Of a stretch of 64,000 bases of DNA, positions 54,389 to 63,872 are shown piece by piece. Both the position numbers and the translations under genes were made by a program. This stretch comes from Frigidibacter sp. SD6-1 (GTDB lineage Bacteria > Pseudomonadota > Alphaproteobacteria > Rhodobacterales > Rhodobacteraceae). Each line of letters starts with the position of its first letter. Within the stretch, counting starts at the first letter, position 1. The notes below the pieces were generated by a model, which saw only the letters and a program-made list of their open reading frames with translations, searched no databases and was not told the origin of the DNA. The stretch spans positions 496,001 through 560,000 of the forward strand of contig NZ_JARJNR010000001.1 in the NCBI RefSeq assembly GCF_030143255.1, given 5' to 3'.

Positions 54389-54928
54389 TCAGGGAGCAGT
54401 CTGTAGCGTCATCCCTTCGGCCTGGATGCCGGCGGGCTGACCGCAATGGAACAGGTAGTAGGTCACCATCGTTTCCGGCTTCCTCATAACGCCGGGACGG
54501 CCGATCAGTTCCCGCGCCGTGCGGGTCTCTTTCGAGAAGTTCATGGTCTGGGTCTGAACCCTCTGGGCGGGTGACACGGTCATGTCGCGCGCGGGCAGGC
54601 CGGGCCCGAGCGCCCCGGCCCGGATCAGGATCGGCTGGGCATCGGGAAACGAGGTCAGGAAGCCTTCGTCAAGCTGCACCTTGTCGATCCAGGCGATGCG
54701 CCTGATCTGGCCGTCGTCCAGGCGCAGCGGATCGTGCTGGCGCAGCACTTGCACCGGCAGCGCCCCGAACGAGGTCATGACATTGGCGTTCCAGCACAGG
54801 CCCGGCAGCGACCAGAGCTTGCTTGGGCGTTCCGCCGGGCCATCGGGCGCGGTCGGCGGCGCCGTGAAGGGGCGCGGTGAGGCGGAGCCTATAGTCTCGG
54901 TCGTGAATCGCATCAGGTCAAAATTCAT
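54389..54928 (-). CDS. Degenerate Hint-domain (Hint_2) protein
   Basis: The product has 179 residues. The second half has the Hint_2 pattern: RRIAWID, RAGALGPGLPARDMTVSPAQRV, ARELIGRPGV, MVTYYLFHC. The usual start of the domain, a Cys-Phe-Thr/Ser block, is represented by GLCWNANVMTSFGALPVQVL with Cys45, and the normal PTP-like and C-terminal splicing residues are missing. Splicing or cleavage is therefore doubtful. Hint_2 domains in Rhodobacterales often sit on RTX-type secreted proteins; an RTX protease lies 3.5 kb away. No good ribosome site is seen for the ATG at 54928. Confidence 0.65.
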   Translation of the reverse strand: MNFDLMRFTTETIGSASPRPFTAPPTAPDGPAERPSKLWSLPGLCWNANVMTSFGALPVQVLRQHDPLRLDDGQIRRIAWIDKVQLDEGFLTSFPDAQPILIRAGALGPGLPARDMTVSPAQRVQTQTMNFSKETRTARELIGRPGVMRKPETMVTYYLFHCGQPAGIQAEGMTLQTAP

Positions 54929-55484
54929 GGGATATGTCCAAAAGCGGACACCGCCTTGCAAAGCGGGCCGCACACTAGAATGTGGTGTTCAACAAAATCA
55001 CTACCAGCGATACCAATTACGCTTCCGCCCCGCAGGAAGTCGCGACGAAAATATGTCACGGGGCGCTTCTTCTGATGATGCACCCTAGGCCGTTGCCGCG
55101 AGCGATCAAAGCTTTCGGTCGGTGCCGTCGCTCCGGGTTTCTGCCTGGCGCACAAATTTCGACGATCGGCCTGATAATCGCGCTTCCGGGATGAAATCGC
55201 GCACGGCATCGGCCGGCAGACGATTCGTCGCACCGTCACGGATCGCGGTTGGCAAATGGGCCCGGACGGAAAGCAAACCTGCTGGCGAAGGGCGGTGATT
55301 TCGTATATATGATCAAATTATGCATATGAGGGTTCAGTTGAAATGCTTCGGTGCGGCACGGCGCTCGCGTCGCGCAAAGCTGCCCGCACCTCTGTGCCGT
55401 GGCTTCGAACGTCAGCGTTTTGGCCTGCCTGCACCGCCCGCCGCCTGATCCGCCCAACCATTCTCTCAACAGATCAGGTGACCC
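54929..55484. other. Intergenic region with no recognisable gene
   Basis: This 556-bp gap separates the Hint-domain gene and the divergent aminotransferase gene. Short reading frames on both strands look random. It is more AT-rich than its surroundings, particularly around 55300-55328 (TATATATGATCAAATTATG), which may hold the promoter of the aminotransferase operon. Confidence 0.5.
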
Positions 55485-56858
55485 ATGACGACTTCCACTG
55501 ACATGATCGGCGGTGTGTCCGCCGAAAGGCTGGCCGCCATTTCGGCGCGCGAGGCCGACATCTATGCCGCCGCGCGGCCGAAGACCCGCGCGGCGCTTGC
55601 CGCCGGAACCGCCGCCTTCCTCGACGGCGTGCCGATGCTCTGGATGAAGGACTGGCCGCAGCCCTTCCCGATCCTCGTGGCCAAGGCGAAGGGGGCGGAG
55701 CTTGTCGATATCGACGGCAACCGGCTCGACGATTTCTGCCTCGGTGATACGGGGTCGATGTTCGGCCATTCGCCCGAGCCGGTGGCGCGCGCGCTGGCCG
55801 AACAGGGGGCGAAGGGCCTGACCTACATGCTGCCCACCACCGATGCGCTTGAGGTCGGGCGGCTCTTGCAGGAGAGGTTCGGCCCCTTCGTCTGGCAGAT
55901 TGCCACGACCGCGACCGATGCCAACCGCTTCTCGATCCGGGTGGCGCGGGCGGTGACCGGGCGACCGAAGATCCTGTTCTTCGCAGGCTGCTATCACGGG
56001 GCGGTCGATGACGCGATGGTGCGCCCTGTGGAGGGCAAGACGGTCGAGCGGCCGGGCCTCGTGGGGCAGGTCGTCGATCTCTCGACCACTTCAAAAGTTG
56101 TCGAGTTCAACGATCTGCCCGCCCTTGAAACCGCGCTTGCGGAAGGCGACGTGGCGGCGGTGCTGGCAGAGCCGGTGATGACCAATTGCTGCATGGTCCT
56201 GCCGGACCCGGGCTATCACAAGGCGCTGCGCAGCCTGACGCGCAAGTATGGAACGCTTCTGATCATCGACGAGACCCATACGATCTCTTCCGGCCTTGGC
56301 GGCTATACCCGCACCCACGGGCTGGAGCCCGACATGTTCGTGGTGGGCAAGCCGGTGGCGGGCGGGCTGCCCGCTTCGGTCTGGGGCATGACCGGGGAGG
56401 TTGCGCGCCGGTTCCGCGACTATGACGCGGCCCGGCCCGCGGGCTTCTCCGGCATCGGCACAACCCTGTCCGCCAATCCCCTGCAGTTCGCGGCGATGAA
56501 GGCTAACCTTTCACAGGTGATGACCGCCGAGAACTACGCCCATATGGAAGCCGGTGCGGCACGGCTGGAACGCGGCCTCGCCGATGTCATCCAGCGCCAT
56601 GGCGCGCCCTGGCATGTGGTGCGCGTCGGCGCGAGGGTCGAATTCATCTGCCACCCGACGCCCCTAAGGAACGGGTCCGAAAGCCATGAGGCGCACAAGC
56701 CTGCGCTGGAAAAGGCGATCCACTCTGCGCTGGTCAATCGTGGCTGCCTGATCGCGCCCTTCCACAACATGATGCTCGTCTCGCCTGCGACGGGCCTTGA
56801 CCAGATCGACCGGCTGATCGCCGCCTTCGACGCCATCACTGCGGAGCTGTTCCAATGA
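55485..56858 (+). CDS. Class III PLP-dependent aminotransferase family protein
   Basis: The product has 457 residues. The PLP site is visible: Asp262 in LLIIDETHTISSG and the Schiff-base Lys289 in MFVVGKPVAGGLPAS. The VDIDGNRLDDFCLGDTGSMFGH start of the domain resembles glutamate-1-semialdehyde aminomutase and beta-amino acid transaminases rather than ornithine transaminases. It overlaps the glutamine-synthetase-like gene by ATGA, so the two act together, probably in catabolism of an amine. The substrate is unknown. Confidence 0.85.
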   Translation: MTTSTDMIGGVSAERLAAISAREADIYAAARPKTRAALAAGTAAFLDGVPMLWMKDWPQPFPILVAKAKGAELVDIDGNRLDDFCLGDTGSMFGHSPEPVARALAEQGAKGLTYMLPTTDALEVGRLLQERFGPFVWQIATTATDANRFSIRVARAVTGRPKILFFAGCYHGAVDDAMVRPVEGKTVERPGLVGQVVDLSTTSKVVEFNDLPALETALAEGDVAAVLAEPVMTNCCMVLPDPGYHKALRSLTRKYGTLLIIDETHTISSGLGGYTRTHGLEPDMFVVGKPVAGGLPASVWGMTGEVARRFRDYDAARPAGFSGIGTTLSANPLQFAAMKANLSQVMTAENYAHMEAGAARLERGLADVIQRHGAPWHVVRVGARVEFICHPTPLRNGSESHEAHKPALEKAIHSALVNRGCLIAPFHNMMLVSPATGLDQIDRLIAAFDAITAELFQ

Positions 56859-58246
56859 CTGCCGATACCTGCCCGTCGGGCGCGACCGTCGCCGAGGCGG
56901 AAGAATTCCTTGCTGCCCATCCCGAGATCGAGGCCTTCGACATCGTGCTGCACGATTCGAACGGCATCGGGCGCGGCAAGATCATCCGTCGGCACGAGCT
57001 TCTGTCGATCTACAAGTCCGGTCGCCATCTGCCGATCTCGATCCTCGGGCTCGACATCTGCGGCGAGGATGTGCATGAGACCGGGCTGATCTGGGATCAG
57101 GGCGATGGCGACGTCCGGGGCTGGCCGGTGCCGGGCACGCTCGTGGCCCTGCAGGGCACGAACCCGCCGCGTGGCGAGGTCTTCCTGTCGCAATATACGC
57201 TCGACGGAAAGCCCATGTATTCCGATCCTCGCCATGCGCTTGCCGCCCAGGTCGCGGCGATGGAGGCGGAGGGGTTCTATCCGGCCGGCGCGTTCGAACT
57301 GGAGTTCTTCCTGCTGGCCAACGACCGCGATGCCGACGGCCGGGTCCGCCCGGCCGATGCGGTGCTGGACGGCCGCCGGTCGGACAAGACAGAGGTCTAT
57401 TCCGTCGATCACCTGCACGGGATGGAACCCCTGTTTTCCGAGATCTACGCAGGCGCCGCCAAAGCCGGGATCAAGGCCGAAACCGTGATCTCGGAATATG
57501 CGCCGGGGCAGTATGAACTGACGCTGCATTACCGGACGAATGTGCTTCAGGCCGCCGACGACCTGATCCGGCTGAAGCGGATCGTGCGCCTGACGGCGCG
57601 GCGCTTCGGGGTGACCGCCTGTTTCATGGCCAAGCCCATCGAGCGCTATGCCGGGTCGGGGATGCATTTGCACGTCTCGCTGCAGGACGGACAGGGCGGG
57701 AACCTGTTCGCCGAGGAGGTCGAGGGCCAGTGGAACCCGCTTCTGCTGCATGCGCTTGGCGGCATGCGCGCGACCATGGCCGAGACGATGCTGGTCTTCG
57801 CGCCCCATGCCAACAGCTGGCGGCGCTTCGCCAACCAGTCCTATGCGCCGGTGTCGATCAACTGGGGGGTGAACAACCGCTCGGTCGCGCTGCGCATCCC
57901 GGCAGGCGCGAAGGCGGCGCGCCGGATCGAGCACCGGCCGTCAGGCGTCGATGCCAACCCCTATCTGGTGGCAGCGACCGTGCTTGCCGCGATTCGCCAT
58001 GGAATCGCGAACCGCATTGATCCCGGTCAGGAAACAACCGGGAATGGCTATTCGGACGAGGCGAGCGCGGCGATGCCGCGCGACTGGCGCAGCGCGATCG
58101 AGGCTGCGCGCGGCTCCGACTTCCTGCGATCTGCCTTGGGCGCAGAGATGCACCGGACCTTCGTCGCGGTGAAATCCGCCGAGTATGACCGGGTCAACCG
58201 CACGATATCTGACGTGGACTACGACCTCTATCTGCATACTGTATAA
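56855..58246 (+). CDS. Glutamine synthetase family protein (gamma-glutamyl-amine ligase type)
   Basis: The product has 463 residues with the GS beta-grasp N-terminal part (FDIVLHDSNGIGRGKIIRR) and the catalytic domain: FELEFFLL, SEYAPGQYELTLHY, SGMHLHVSLQD, NSWRRFANQSYAPVSINWGVNNRSVALRIP and EHRPSGVDANPYL. The adenylylation tyrosine region of GlnA is absent, so it belongs with PuuA/GlnA3-type enzymes that join glutamate to an amine. The preceding aminotransferase would then act on the gamma-glutamylated or free amine. The substrate is not known. Confidence 0.88.
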   Translation: MTADTCPSGATVAEAEEFLAAHPEIEAFDIVLHDSNGIGRGKIIRRHELLSIYKSGRHLPISILGLDICGEDVHETGLIWDQGDGDVRGWPVPGTLVALQGTNPPRGEVFLSQYTLDGKPMYSDPRHALAAQVAAMEAEGFYPAGAFELEFFLLANDRDADGRVRPADAVLDGRRSDKTEVYSVDHLHGMEPLFSEIYAGAAKAGIKAETVISEYAPGQYELTLHYRTNVLQAADDLIRLKRIVRLTARRFGVTACFMAKPIERYAGSGMHLHVSLQDGQGGNLFAEEVEGQWNPLLLHALGGMRATMAETMLVFAPHANSWRRFANQSYAPVSINWGVNNRSVALRIPAGAKAARRIEHRPSGVDANPYLVAATVLAAIRHGIANRIDPGQETTGNGYSDEASAAMPRDWRSAIEAARGSDFLRSALGAEMHRTFVAVKSAEYDRVNRTISDVDYDLYLHTV

Positions 58247-58354
58247 AGAAAAAACACTGTTTCGGACGAAACAACCGTTTGACGATAGCGCGAAGTCGGT
58301 GCAATCAGGTGCAGACGCGCCAAAGCTGGCCGGGGGCCGCCGCTTCCGACCAGC

Positions 58355-58390
58355 TGGTCCTCGGGGTCAGTGTGGTGACTCCGAGGACCA
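58355..58390. terminator. Long hairpin between convergent glutamine-synthetase-like gene and protease
   Basis: Two 15-nt arms (58355-58369 TGGTCCTCGGGGTCA, 58376-58390 TGACTCCGAGGACCA) pair with one mismatch and a 6-nt loop. It lies 18 bp beyond the protease stop and so fits a bidirectional terminator, although there is no clean T-run. Confidence 0.55.
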
Positions 58391-58408
58391 TCCTGGCGAC
58401 AGATTGTT

Positions 58409-60469
58409 TCAGACGACGGCGAAATCAGTCGCCGTGAGGGCGAGACCCGCGGTCAGGGTGGCAAACTGAATCCCCGCGCCCGCACCGTTGCCATCGGCAT
58501 CATAGACCAGCGCACCCGTGGTGCTATTGTATAGGATCACCTGGCTGGCTGTGGTGGCTTGACCGGTGGCGCTGGCATGGAAGAAGGCGCTGCCGAGCGT
58601 ACCAAAGGTGTTGCCGAGCGCGCTCATGACTGTATGTCCGAGCCGGATGACATCTTCCCCCACAGTGAAGTCGGTTATCAGATCGACATTGGTGGCGGCA
58701 TCGAGGACACCCCTGAAGACGAAGGCATCGTTGCCGGCGCCCCCTCTCAGCCAGTCGTTCCCGGCGCCCCCGCCAAGCACGTCGTTGCCATTGCTGCCGT
58801 ACAACGTGTCATCTCCATTCCCGCCCCAAACGGCATCGTGGCCCACCGATGCATTGATTAAATCGTTGCCGTTGTCGCCATAGATGGCATCGTTTCCAAG
58901 GGAACCGACAAGCGTGTCGCCAAAGCGGCTGCCGACGAGCTTCTCGATAGAGATGAGCGAGTCGCCCGCCGCTTCACCCGAACTTCCACGGCCCGTGGTA
59001 AGATTGACAACCACACCTGACGCCGCAGACAGATAGGAGGCGGTATCGAAGCCATTCCCGCCGTCCAGAACGTCAGCGCCACGCCCGCCCACGAGAATGT
59101 CATTATCATCGCGCCCGAAGATGACGTCATTGCCGTCGTTTCCGAACAGAAGGTCGTCGCCGGCATTTCCCAGGAGGAAGTTGCCGTTCCCGTCGCCAAA
59201 GAGCGTGTCGGCATGGGACGATCCAAACAGATGTTCGATCCCGGTATAGATGTCGCCGGCCGCATCGCCAGTGTTGATCGACGAATTTTTCAGGTTCGCC
59301 ATGACGCCGCTGGCCGAATTGCCATAGCTCGCCGCGTCGATGCCGACGCCGCCATGAAGCACATCCGCGCCTGCGCCGCCCAGCAGCGTGTCATTGCCGG
59401 ACTGGCCCATTAGGGTATCATTCCCGACGCTACCGGACAGAAAGTTGGCAATGTTGTTGCCCTCGATCCAATCGTTACCGCTCCCGCCTATGGCGTTCTC
59501 GATCAGCGACTGCTGATTGCCGTGATACAGAAGCGCGTTGTAGATGTTTCCCGACGCATAGTGATTGACGCCAAGATAGGCGCTCTGCGACGCGGAGAAG
59601 AGCGAACTGGCGCCCGCTTGCAACGAGATCTGCAGGTTATTGGAATAGGATGACAGATCATAGGTGTCGATCCCGCCGCCATCCCAGATCGTCGCGAAGA
59701 TGCGGTTCGCGCCGGGCGTGATTGCCGCCACGCCGTTCACATAGGTCGTGCCGCTGCCGGGGGTCCACTTGTAGGTCGTATTGCCACTGTTGGTCGTATA
59801 GTCCGCGCCGTACATCTCCTGAAGGGCGGCGATGTCGAACATCATGTAGGTCTGGGCGAAGCCGTAATCTTCGTTTCCATAGCCCGTTCCCGTATCGCCG
59901 ACGAACGAACTATAACTCATGATGGAATATTCCATCGCGTCGTAGCTATAGGGCATCGGAAAGAACGTACCGCCCGGGCCTGTCTCGGTATCATGAGGGT
60001 GCTTGAGCCCCAGCGCATGGCCGATCTCGTGGAGAACGGTTGACCACGCCCAATTGCCCGCCGTCGGCGTCTGCAACTCGGGATCGCGCCCCAGCCAGAT
60101 GTCGCCGGTCCAGCTGCCGGACCCGGGAAAGTAGGCCCAGGCCGTGCTCGGGTCGTCGGAATAGCCGAGCCGGAGGTGGGCGTCGGTGGCAAAGGTCTGC
60201 GCGACATCAACGCCGGTGAAGCCTTCGACGGAGAATCCGTCGTTTGCGGCGTTTCCATCGCTCATGTCCAGTGCGAACCGCGTCGCTTGCTCTACGGACC
60301 AGGTTACTGGCGAAAAGGTCAGCGCTTCGTCGCCGTACCCGTATTCGTCATAGGTCGGAAACGAATAGGTGATGGTCGCATCATTCCAGGCATATCCGGA
60401 TAGGACACCATCAATGCCTGCATCGAAGGTCCGGGTAACATATCTGAAAGAGTGTCCGATTCCGCTCAT
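58409..60469 (-). CDS. Serralysin-like secreted RTX metalloprotease
   Basis: The product has 686 residues. There is no N-terminal signal peptide. The zinc motif HEIGHALGLKH occupies residues 147-157 and the Met-turn follows in SIMSYSS, as in M10B proteases. From about residue 330 to 620 there are RTX calcium-binding nonapeptides (GGxGxDxLx) in at least three blocks, with a C-terminal end (ATDFAVV) fitting a type I secretion signal. It is divergent from a PrtD/HlyD-like pair at 60866-63864, which probably exports it; the TolC partner is not here. The protein is about 200 residues longer than serralysin because of extra RTX blocks. Confidence 0.93.
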   Translation of the reverse strand: MSGIGHSFRYVTRTFDAGIDGVLSGYAWNDATITYSFPTYDEYGYGDEALTFSPVTWSVEQATRFALDMSDGNAANDGFSVEGFTGVDVAQTFATDAHLRLGYSDDPSTAWAYFPGSGSWTGDIWLGRDPELQTPTAGNWAWSTVLHEIGHALGLKHPHDTETGPGGTFFPMPYSYDAMEYSIMSYSSFVGDTGTGYGNEDYGFAQTYMMFDIAALQEMYGADYTTNSGNTTYKWTPGSGTTYVNGVAAITPGANRIFATIWDGGGIDTYDLSSYSNNLQISLQAGASSLFSASQSAYLGVNHYASGNIYNALLYHGNQQSLIENAIGGSGNDWIEGNNIANFLSGSVGNDTLMGQSGNDTLLGGAGADVLHGGVGIDAASYGNSASGVMANLKNSSINTGDAAGDIYTGIEHLFGSSHADTLFGDGNGNFLLGNAGDDLLFGNDGNDVIFGRDDNDILVGGRGADVLDGGNGFDTASYLSAASGVVVNLTTGRGSSGEAAGDSLISIEKLVGSRFGDTLVGSLGNDAIYGDNGNDLINASVGHDAVWGGNGDDTLYGSNGNDVLGGGAGNDWLRGGAGNDAFVFRGVLDAATNVDLITDFTVGEDVIRLGHTVMSALGNTFGTLGSAFFHASATGQATTASQVILYNSTTGALVYDADGNGAGAGIQFATLTAGLALTATDFAVV

Positions 60470-60865
60470 TGCTTTGTCCCTTTATGCTTTCGTGTCTCGG
60501 ATTGCGGCTTGGAATCCCTTATGGTGAAAATTCGCAACCCCAACTAAACCTCGCTTTTCCACCAGTTCGCGCGGCTTCGGTCAAGCGGCAACATTGTGAC
60601 GCTGCGGTGCGCGCGCGCGGACCATCGGGTTGTCCCGACAGTCAGCGCCTATGCGCGATGAATGCGCCGATTGTTTGACAATCGTCTTTCGTGAGCATCC
60701 GTAGAGGGCGCGGTTATCTGCCAGTTCATGCGACCGTTCGCGACCGCAATTTGACATATTCCTATCGGAAGACTTATGCCGGGCGAACCGCGAGCACCGG
60801 TCAGCCTTCGTAAGGCGCCGTGCTGCTGGAGGGCGGAGGCCCGCAAGAGGAGCGAAACGGGAACC
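60470..60865. other. Divergent promoter region between RTX protease and its secretion genes
   Basis: No gene is seen in this 396-bp gap. It holds the inverted repeat CGATTG-TTTGA-CAATCG at 60668-60684 and a promoter-like pair TTGACA (60751-60756) and TTATGC (60774-60779) with a 17-bp spacer on the plus strand, 86 bp before the ABC transporter gene. Confidence 0.55.
60751..60779 (+). promoter_or_regulatory. Candidate promoter of the type I secretion genes
   Basis: TTGACA is followed after exactly 17 bp by TTATGC. The consensus -35 and correct spacing support it; the -10 hexamer is weak. Confidence 0.45.
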
Positions 60866-62590
60866 ATGGCAGGCAGCAACCCTCTCAAGGCGGCGATCGG
60901 TCGGCACAGGGGCGCGATCCTTGCGGTCACGCTGTTCAGTTTCTTCGTCAACCTCCTGATGCTTGCCGGGCCGCTCTTCATGCTGCAGGTCTATGACCGC
61001 GTGTTGCCCAGCCGGTCGGAGCCGACGCTGATCGCGCTCTTTCTCGTCCTGGGCTTCATGTATGCGGCGATGGCGGTCCTTGACGGGGTCCGGGCGCGGG
61101 TCGGCGCCCGCATCGGCGCGCAGATACAAAGCGATCTGGACGCGCCCGCCTTCCGCGCCTCGATGATCGCGCCGCCCGCGCTGGCGAAGGAGGGCGCGAC
61201 GGCGCTGGCCGATCTGGAGGCCCTGCGCCGCTTTCTTGGCTCGCCGCTCGCCTATTCCTTCCTCGATCTGCCCTTCGCGCCGCTCTTCGCGCTCTCGATC
61301 TTCGTCTTCCACCCCTGGCTCGGGGTGCTCGCGACGGTGGGTGGGGTGGTTCTGGTCGTGCTGATGATCCTCAACCAGCGCATGAGCCGGGCGCCCGCAG
61401 CTGAGGCGGCGCGTACCGCGAGCGCCTCGACCCGCATCGCCGAACAGATCCGCGCCCAGCCCGAGACCGTGCGCGGCCTTTCCATGGTCGATGCCGCCAT
61501 CGGCCGGTGGCGGCGCGAGCGCGATGTCGGGCTGACGCGCGAGCTTGGCCTTGCCGACCTGAACGGCGGTTTCGGCACGGTGGTGAAGACTTTCCGGCTT
61601 TTCCTGCAATCGGCGATGCTGGCGCTTGCCGCCTGGCTGGTGATCCAGGGCAAGATGACGGCGGGCGGCATGATCGCCGCCTCGATCCTCATGGGGCGGG
61701 CGCTGGCGCCGGTCGAGCAGCTGGTGGGCGGCTGGTCGCATGTCGCGCGCGCCGCGCAGGGCCACAGATCGCTGTCGACACTTCTATCCCAAGTGGGCAG
61801 CGCGGCGGAACTGACGGCGCTGCCGCGCCCTGCGGCGCGGTTGCAGGTGCGCGATCTGGCTATGGTGCCGCCGGGCGCGACCAAGCCCACGCTCGCGCGG
61901 ATCAGTTTCGCGCTTGAGCCCGGTCAGGCGCTTGGCGTGGTGGGCGAAAGTGCGTCAGGCAAGTCGACGCTCGCCCGGGCGATCGCCGGTATCTGGCCGC
62001 CCGCTGCCGGGGAAATCCGGCTCGATGGCGCGCGGCTCGATCAATATGACGAAGCGGCGCGGGGCGCCTATTTCGGCTATCTGCCGCAGGATGTGGCCTT
62101 GTTCGACGGAACGGTCGCAGAAAATATCGCCCGGCTGTCCTCCACGCCCGATGCGGAGGCCTGCGTCAAGGCCGCGCAGGCGGCGGGCGCCCACCAGATG
62201 ATCCTCGACCTGCCGCAGGGTTATGATACGCCCGTCGGCGCGGCGGGGGCCCGGCTGTCGGGTGGCCAGCGCCAGCGGATCGGGCTGGCGCGGGCGCTCT
62301 ACCGTTCGCCACAGGTCCTGATCCTCGACGAGCCGAATTCCAACCTCGATGCATCGGGGTCGGAAGCGCTGAACCTCGCGATCCGCGCGCAGAAAGAGGC
62401 GGGCGGCGTGGTGATCATCATGGCCCACCGTCCGGCCGCGATTGCCGAATGTGATTTCCTCCTGATGCTCAGAAACGGTCAGCAGGCTGCCTTCGGGCCG
62501 CGCGACGAGGTGTTGCGCAAGATCGTGGCGAACCATAGCCAGATCGTGCAGGGCCCGCGGCCGGTGCCGGGCGCGGGGGCGCTGTCATGA
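60866..62590 (+). CDS. Type I secretion ABC transporter (PrtD-like)
   Basis: ATP-driven inner-membrane exporter of 574 residues from the ATG at 60866; a longer reading from 60776 is rejected for lack of a ribosome site. The N-terminal membrane domain has FSFFVNLLMLAGPLFMLQVYDRVLPSRSEPTL, the hallmark of PrtD/HasD. The ATPase domain has Walker A GESASGKSTLA near residue 360, LSGGQRQRIGLARAL, and Walker B VLILDEPNSNLD. No C39 peptidase-like domain is present. It overlaps the HlyD gene by ATGA. The protease encoded divergently is the probable substrate. Confidence 0.94.
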   Translation: MAGSNPLKAAIGRHRGAILAVTLFSFFVNLLMLAGPLFMLQVYDRVLPSRSEPTLIALFLVLGFMYAAMAVLDGVRARVGARIGAQIQSDLDAPAFRASMIAPPALAKEGATALADLEALRRFLGSPLAYSFLDLPFAPLFALSIFVFHPWLGVLATVGGVVLVVLMILNQRMSRAPAAEAARTASASTRIAEQIRAQPETVRGLSMVDAAIGRWRRERDVGLTRELGLADLNGGFGTVVKTFRLFLQSAMLALAAWLVIQGKMTAGGMIAASILMGRALAPVEQLVGGWSHVARAAQGHRSLSTLLSQVGSAAELTALPRPAARLQVRDLAMVPPGATKPTLARISFALEPGQALGVVGESASGKSTLARAIAGIWPPAAGEIRLDGARLDQYDEAARGAYFGYLPQDVALFDGTVAENIARLSSTPDAEACVKAAQAAGAHQMILDLPQGYDTPVGAAGARLSGGQRQRIGLARALYRSPQVLILDEPNSNLDASGSEALNLAIRAQKEAGGVVIIMAHRPAAIAECDFLLMLRNGQQAAFGPRDEVLRKIVANHSQIVQGPRPVPGAGALS

Positions 62591-63864
62591 CTTGGAACAT
62601 CCGCAGGCCGGTGCTCTTCGGCCTTCTGACCTGCCTTGTGCTTTTTCTCGGAATCTTCGTCTGGGGTGCGCGTGCTTCGCTGTCCGGGGCCGTGGTCGCG
62701 ACCGGTCAGGTCGCGGTCGAAAGCCGCAGGCAGGTCGTCCAGCATCCCGACGGCGGGGTGGTCGACCGGCTTCTGGTCACGGACGGCGATCTGGTCGAGC
62801 AGGGGCAGGTTCTTCTGGTCCTCGACGATGCCGAGCTTCTGTCGCAGCGCGCGATCTTCGCGGGGCAGCTTTTGGAACTGCGCGCCCAGGCGGCGCGGCT
62901 GAAGGCCGAGCGTGACGATCTGCCGGAAATCGCCTTTCCCGACGGGCTCGAAGCGCTCGGCACGCCCGAGGCGGTCGAAGAGGTTCGCGCCGGCCAAAGC
63001 ACGCTTTTCACCGCGCGGCTGAAGACGCTGGAGGAGACCGGCAAATCCTACGGCGAACAGAAACTGCAGGTCGAGAACGAGATCGGCGGCCTCCGTGCGC
63101 AGGAAGGGGCGCTGCGTACCCAGATCGAATTGAATGCCTCGGAGCTTTCCGACGTCGAGGACCTGTTCAAGAAGGGTCTGGTCGAGGCGGTGCGTGTCAC
63201 CGCGCTCCGCCGCGAGGCGGCGCGTCTGCAGGGCTCGCTCGGCGAGGCGGAGGCAACGGTGGCGCGCAACCTCGGCCGGATCGCGCAGCTGGATGTGGAG
63301 CAGTTGCAGTTGCGCGCAGAGCGGCGCGAGAAGGCGGTTGGGGAACTTCGCGAGGTCGAGGCGCGGGCGGCAGGTGTCCAGGAACAGCTGAACGCGGTCG
63401 AGACAAAGCTCAGGCGGCTTGAACTGAGGGCGCCGATGGCGGGCATCGTCCATGACCTGCGCGTCCATACGATCGGCTCGGTGATCCGGCCTGCCGATCC
63501 GGTGCTGTTCGTGATCCCCAGGGACGCGGACCTGACGGTTCTGGCCCATGTCGATATCTATCATATCGACAGCGTGCATATCGGGCAGGCGGCATCCTTG
63601 CGCTTTTCCGCCTTTGACGCCCGCACGACGCCCGAGGTGGCGGCGACGGTGCTGAGGCTGTCGCCCGATGTGACCGTCGATGAACGGACCGGCGCGCAAT
63701 TCTACACCGCAGAACTGCGTGCCGACGAAGGTGCGGCGCTGCCCGAAAAGCCCTTGCTTCCGGGCATGCCGGTCGAGGTCTATATCCGTACCGGCGAGCG
63801 TTCGCCGCTCTCCTATCTCATGAAACCCTTCACCGACTATTTTACCCGCGCCTTCCGCGAGTAG
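62587..63864 (+). CDS. HlyD/PrtE-family type I secretion membrane fusion protein
   Basis: The product has 425 residues. One N-terminal membrane helix (VLFGLLTCLVLFLGIFVWGA) is followed by a lipoyl half (VVQHPDGGVVDRLLVTDGDLVEQGQVLL), a long coiled-coil region (about residues 90-275) with Glu/Ala/Leu heptads, the second half (RAPMAGIVHDLRVHTIGSVI-like LRAPMAGIVHDLRVHTIG) and a beta-barrel end. It bridges the ABC transporter to TolC. The C-terminal SPLSYLMKPFTDYFTRAFRE is typical of the PrtE/HasE group. Confidence 0.94.
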   Translation: MTWNIRRPVLFGLLTCLVLFLGIFVWGARASLSGAVVATGQVAVESRRQVVQHPDGGVVDRLLVTDGDLVEQGQVLLVLDDAELLSQRAIFAGQLLELRAQAARLKAERDDLPEIAFPDGLEALGTPEAVEEVRAGQSTLFTARLKTLEETGKSYGEQKLQVENEIGGLRAQEGALRTQIELNASELSDVEDLFKKGLVEAVRVTALRREAARLQGSLGEAEATVARNLGRIAQLDVEQLQLRAERREKAVGELREVEARAAGVQEQLNAVETKLRRLELRAPMAGIVHDLRVHTIGSVIRPADPVLFVIPRDADLTVLAHVDIYHIDSVHIGQAASLRFSAFDARTTPEVAATVLRLSPDVTVDERTGAQFYTAELRADEGAALPEKPLLPGMPVEVYIRTGERSPLSYLMKPFTDYFTRAFRE

Positions 63865-63872
63865 AACGGGCG

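Noticed and set aside
54925-55239. 104-codon minus-strand frame in the gap before the aminotransferase
   Set aside because: No ribosome site, basic and Cys/Arg-rich random composition, and it overlaps the Hint gene upstream region.
58700-59500. DNA tandem repeat or CRISPR-like array
   Set aside because: The periodicity comes from RTX GGxGxDxxx codons in the protease gene; there are no identical repeat units with unique spacers.
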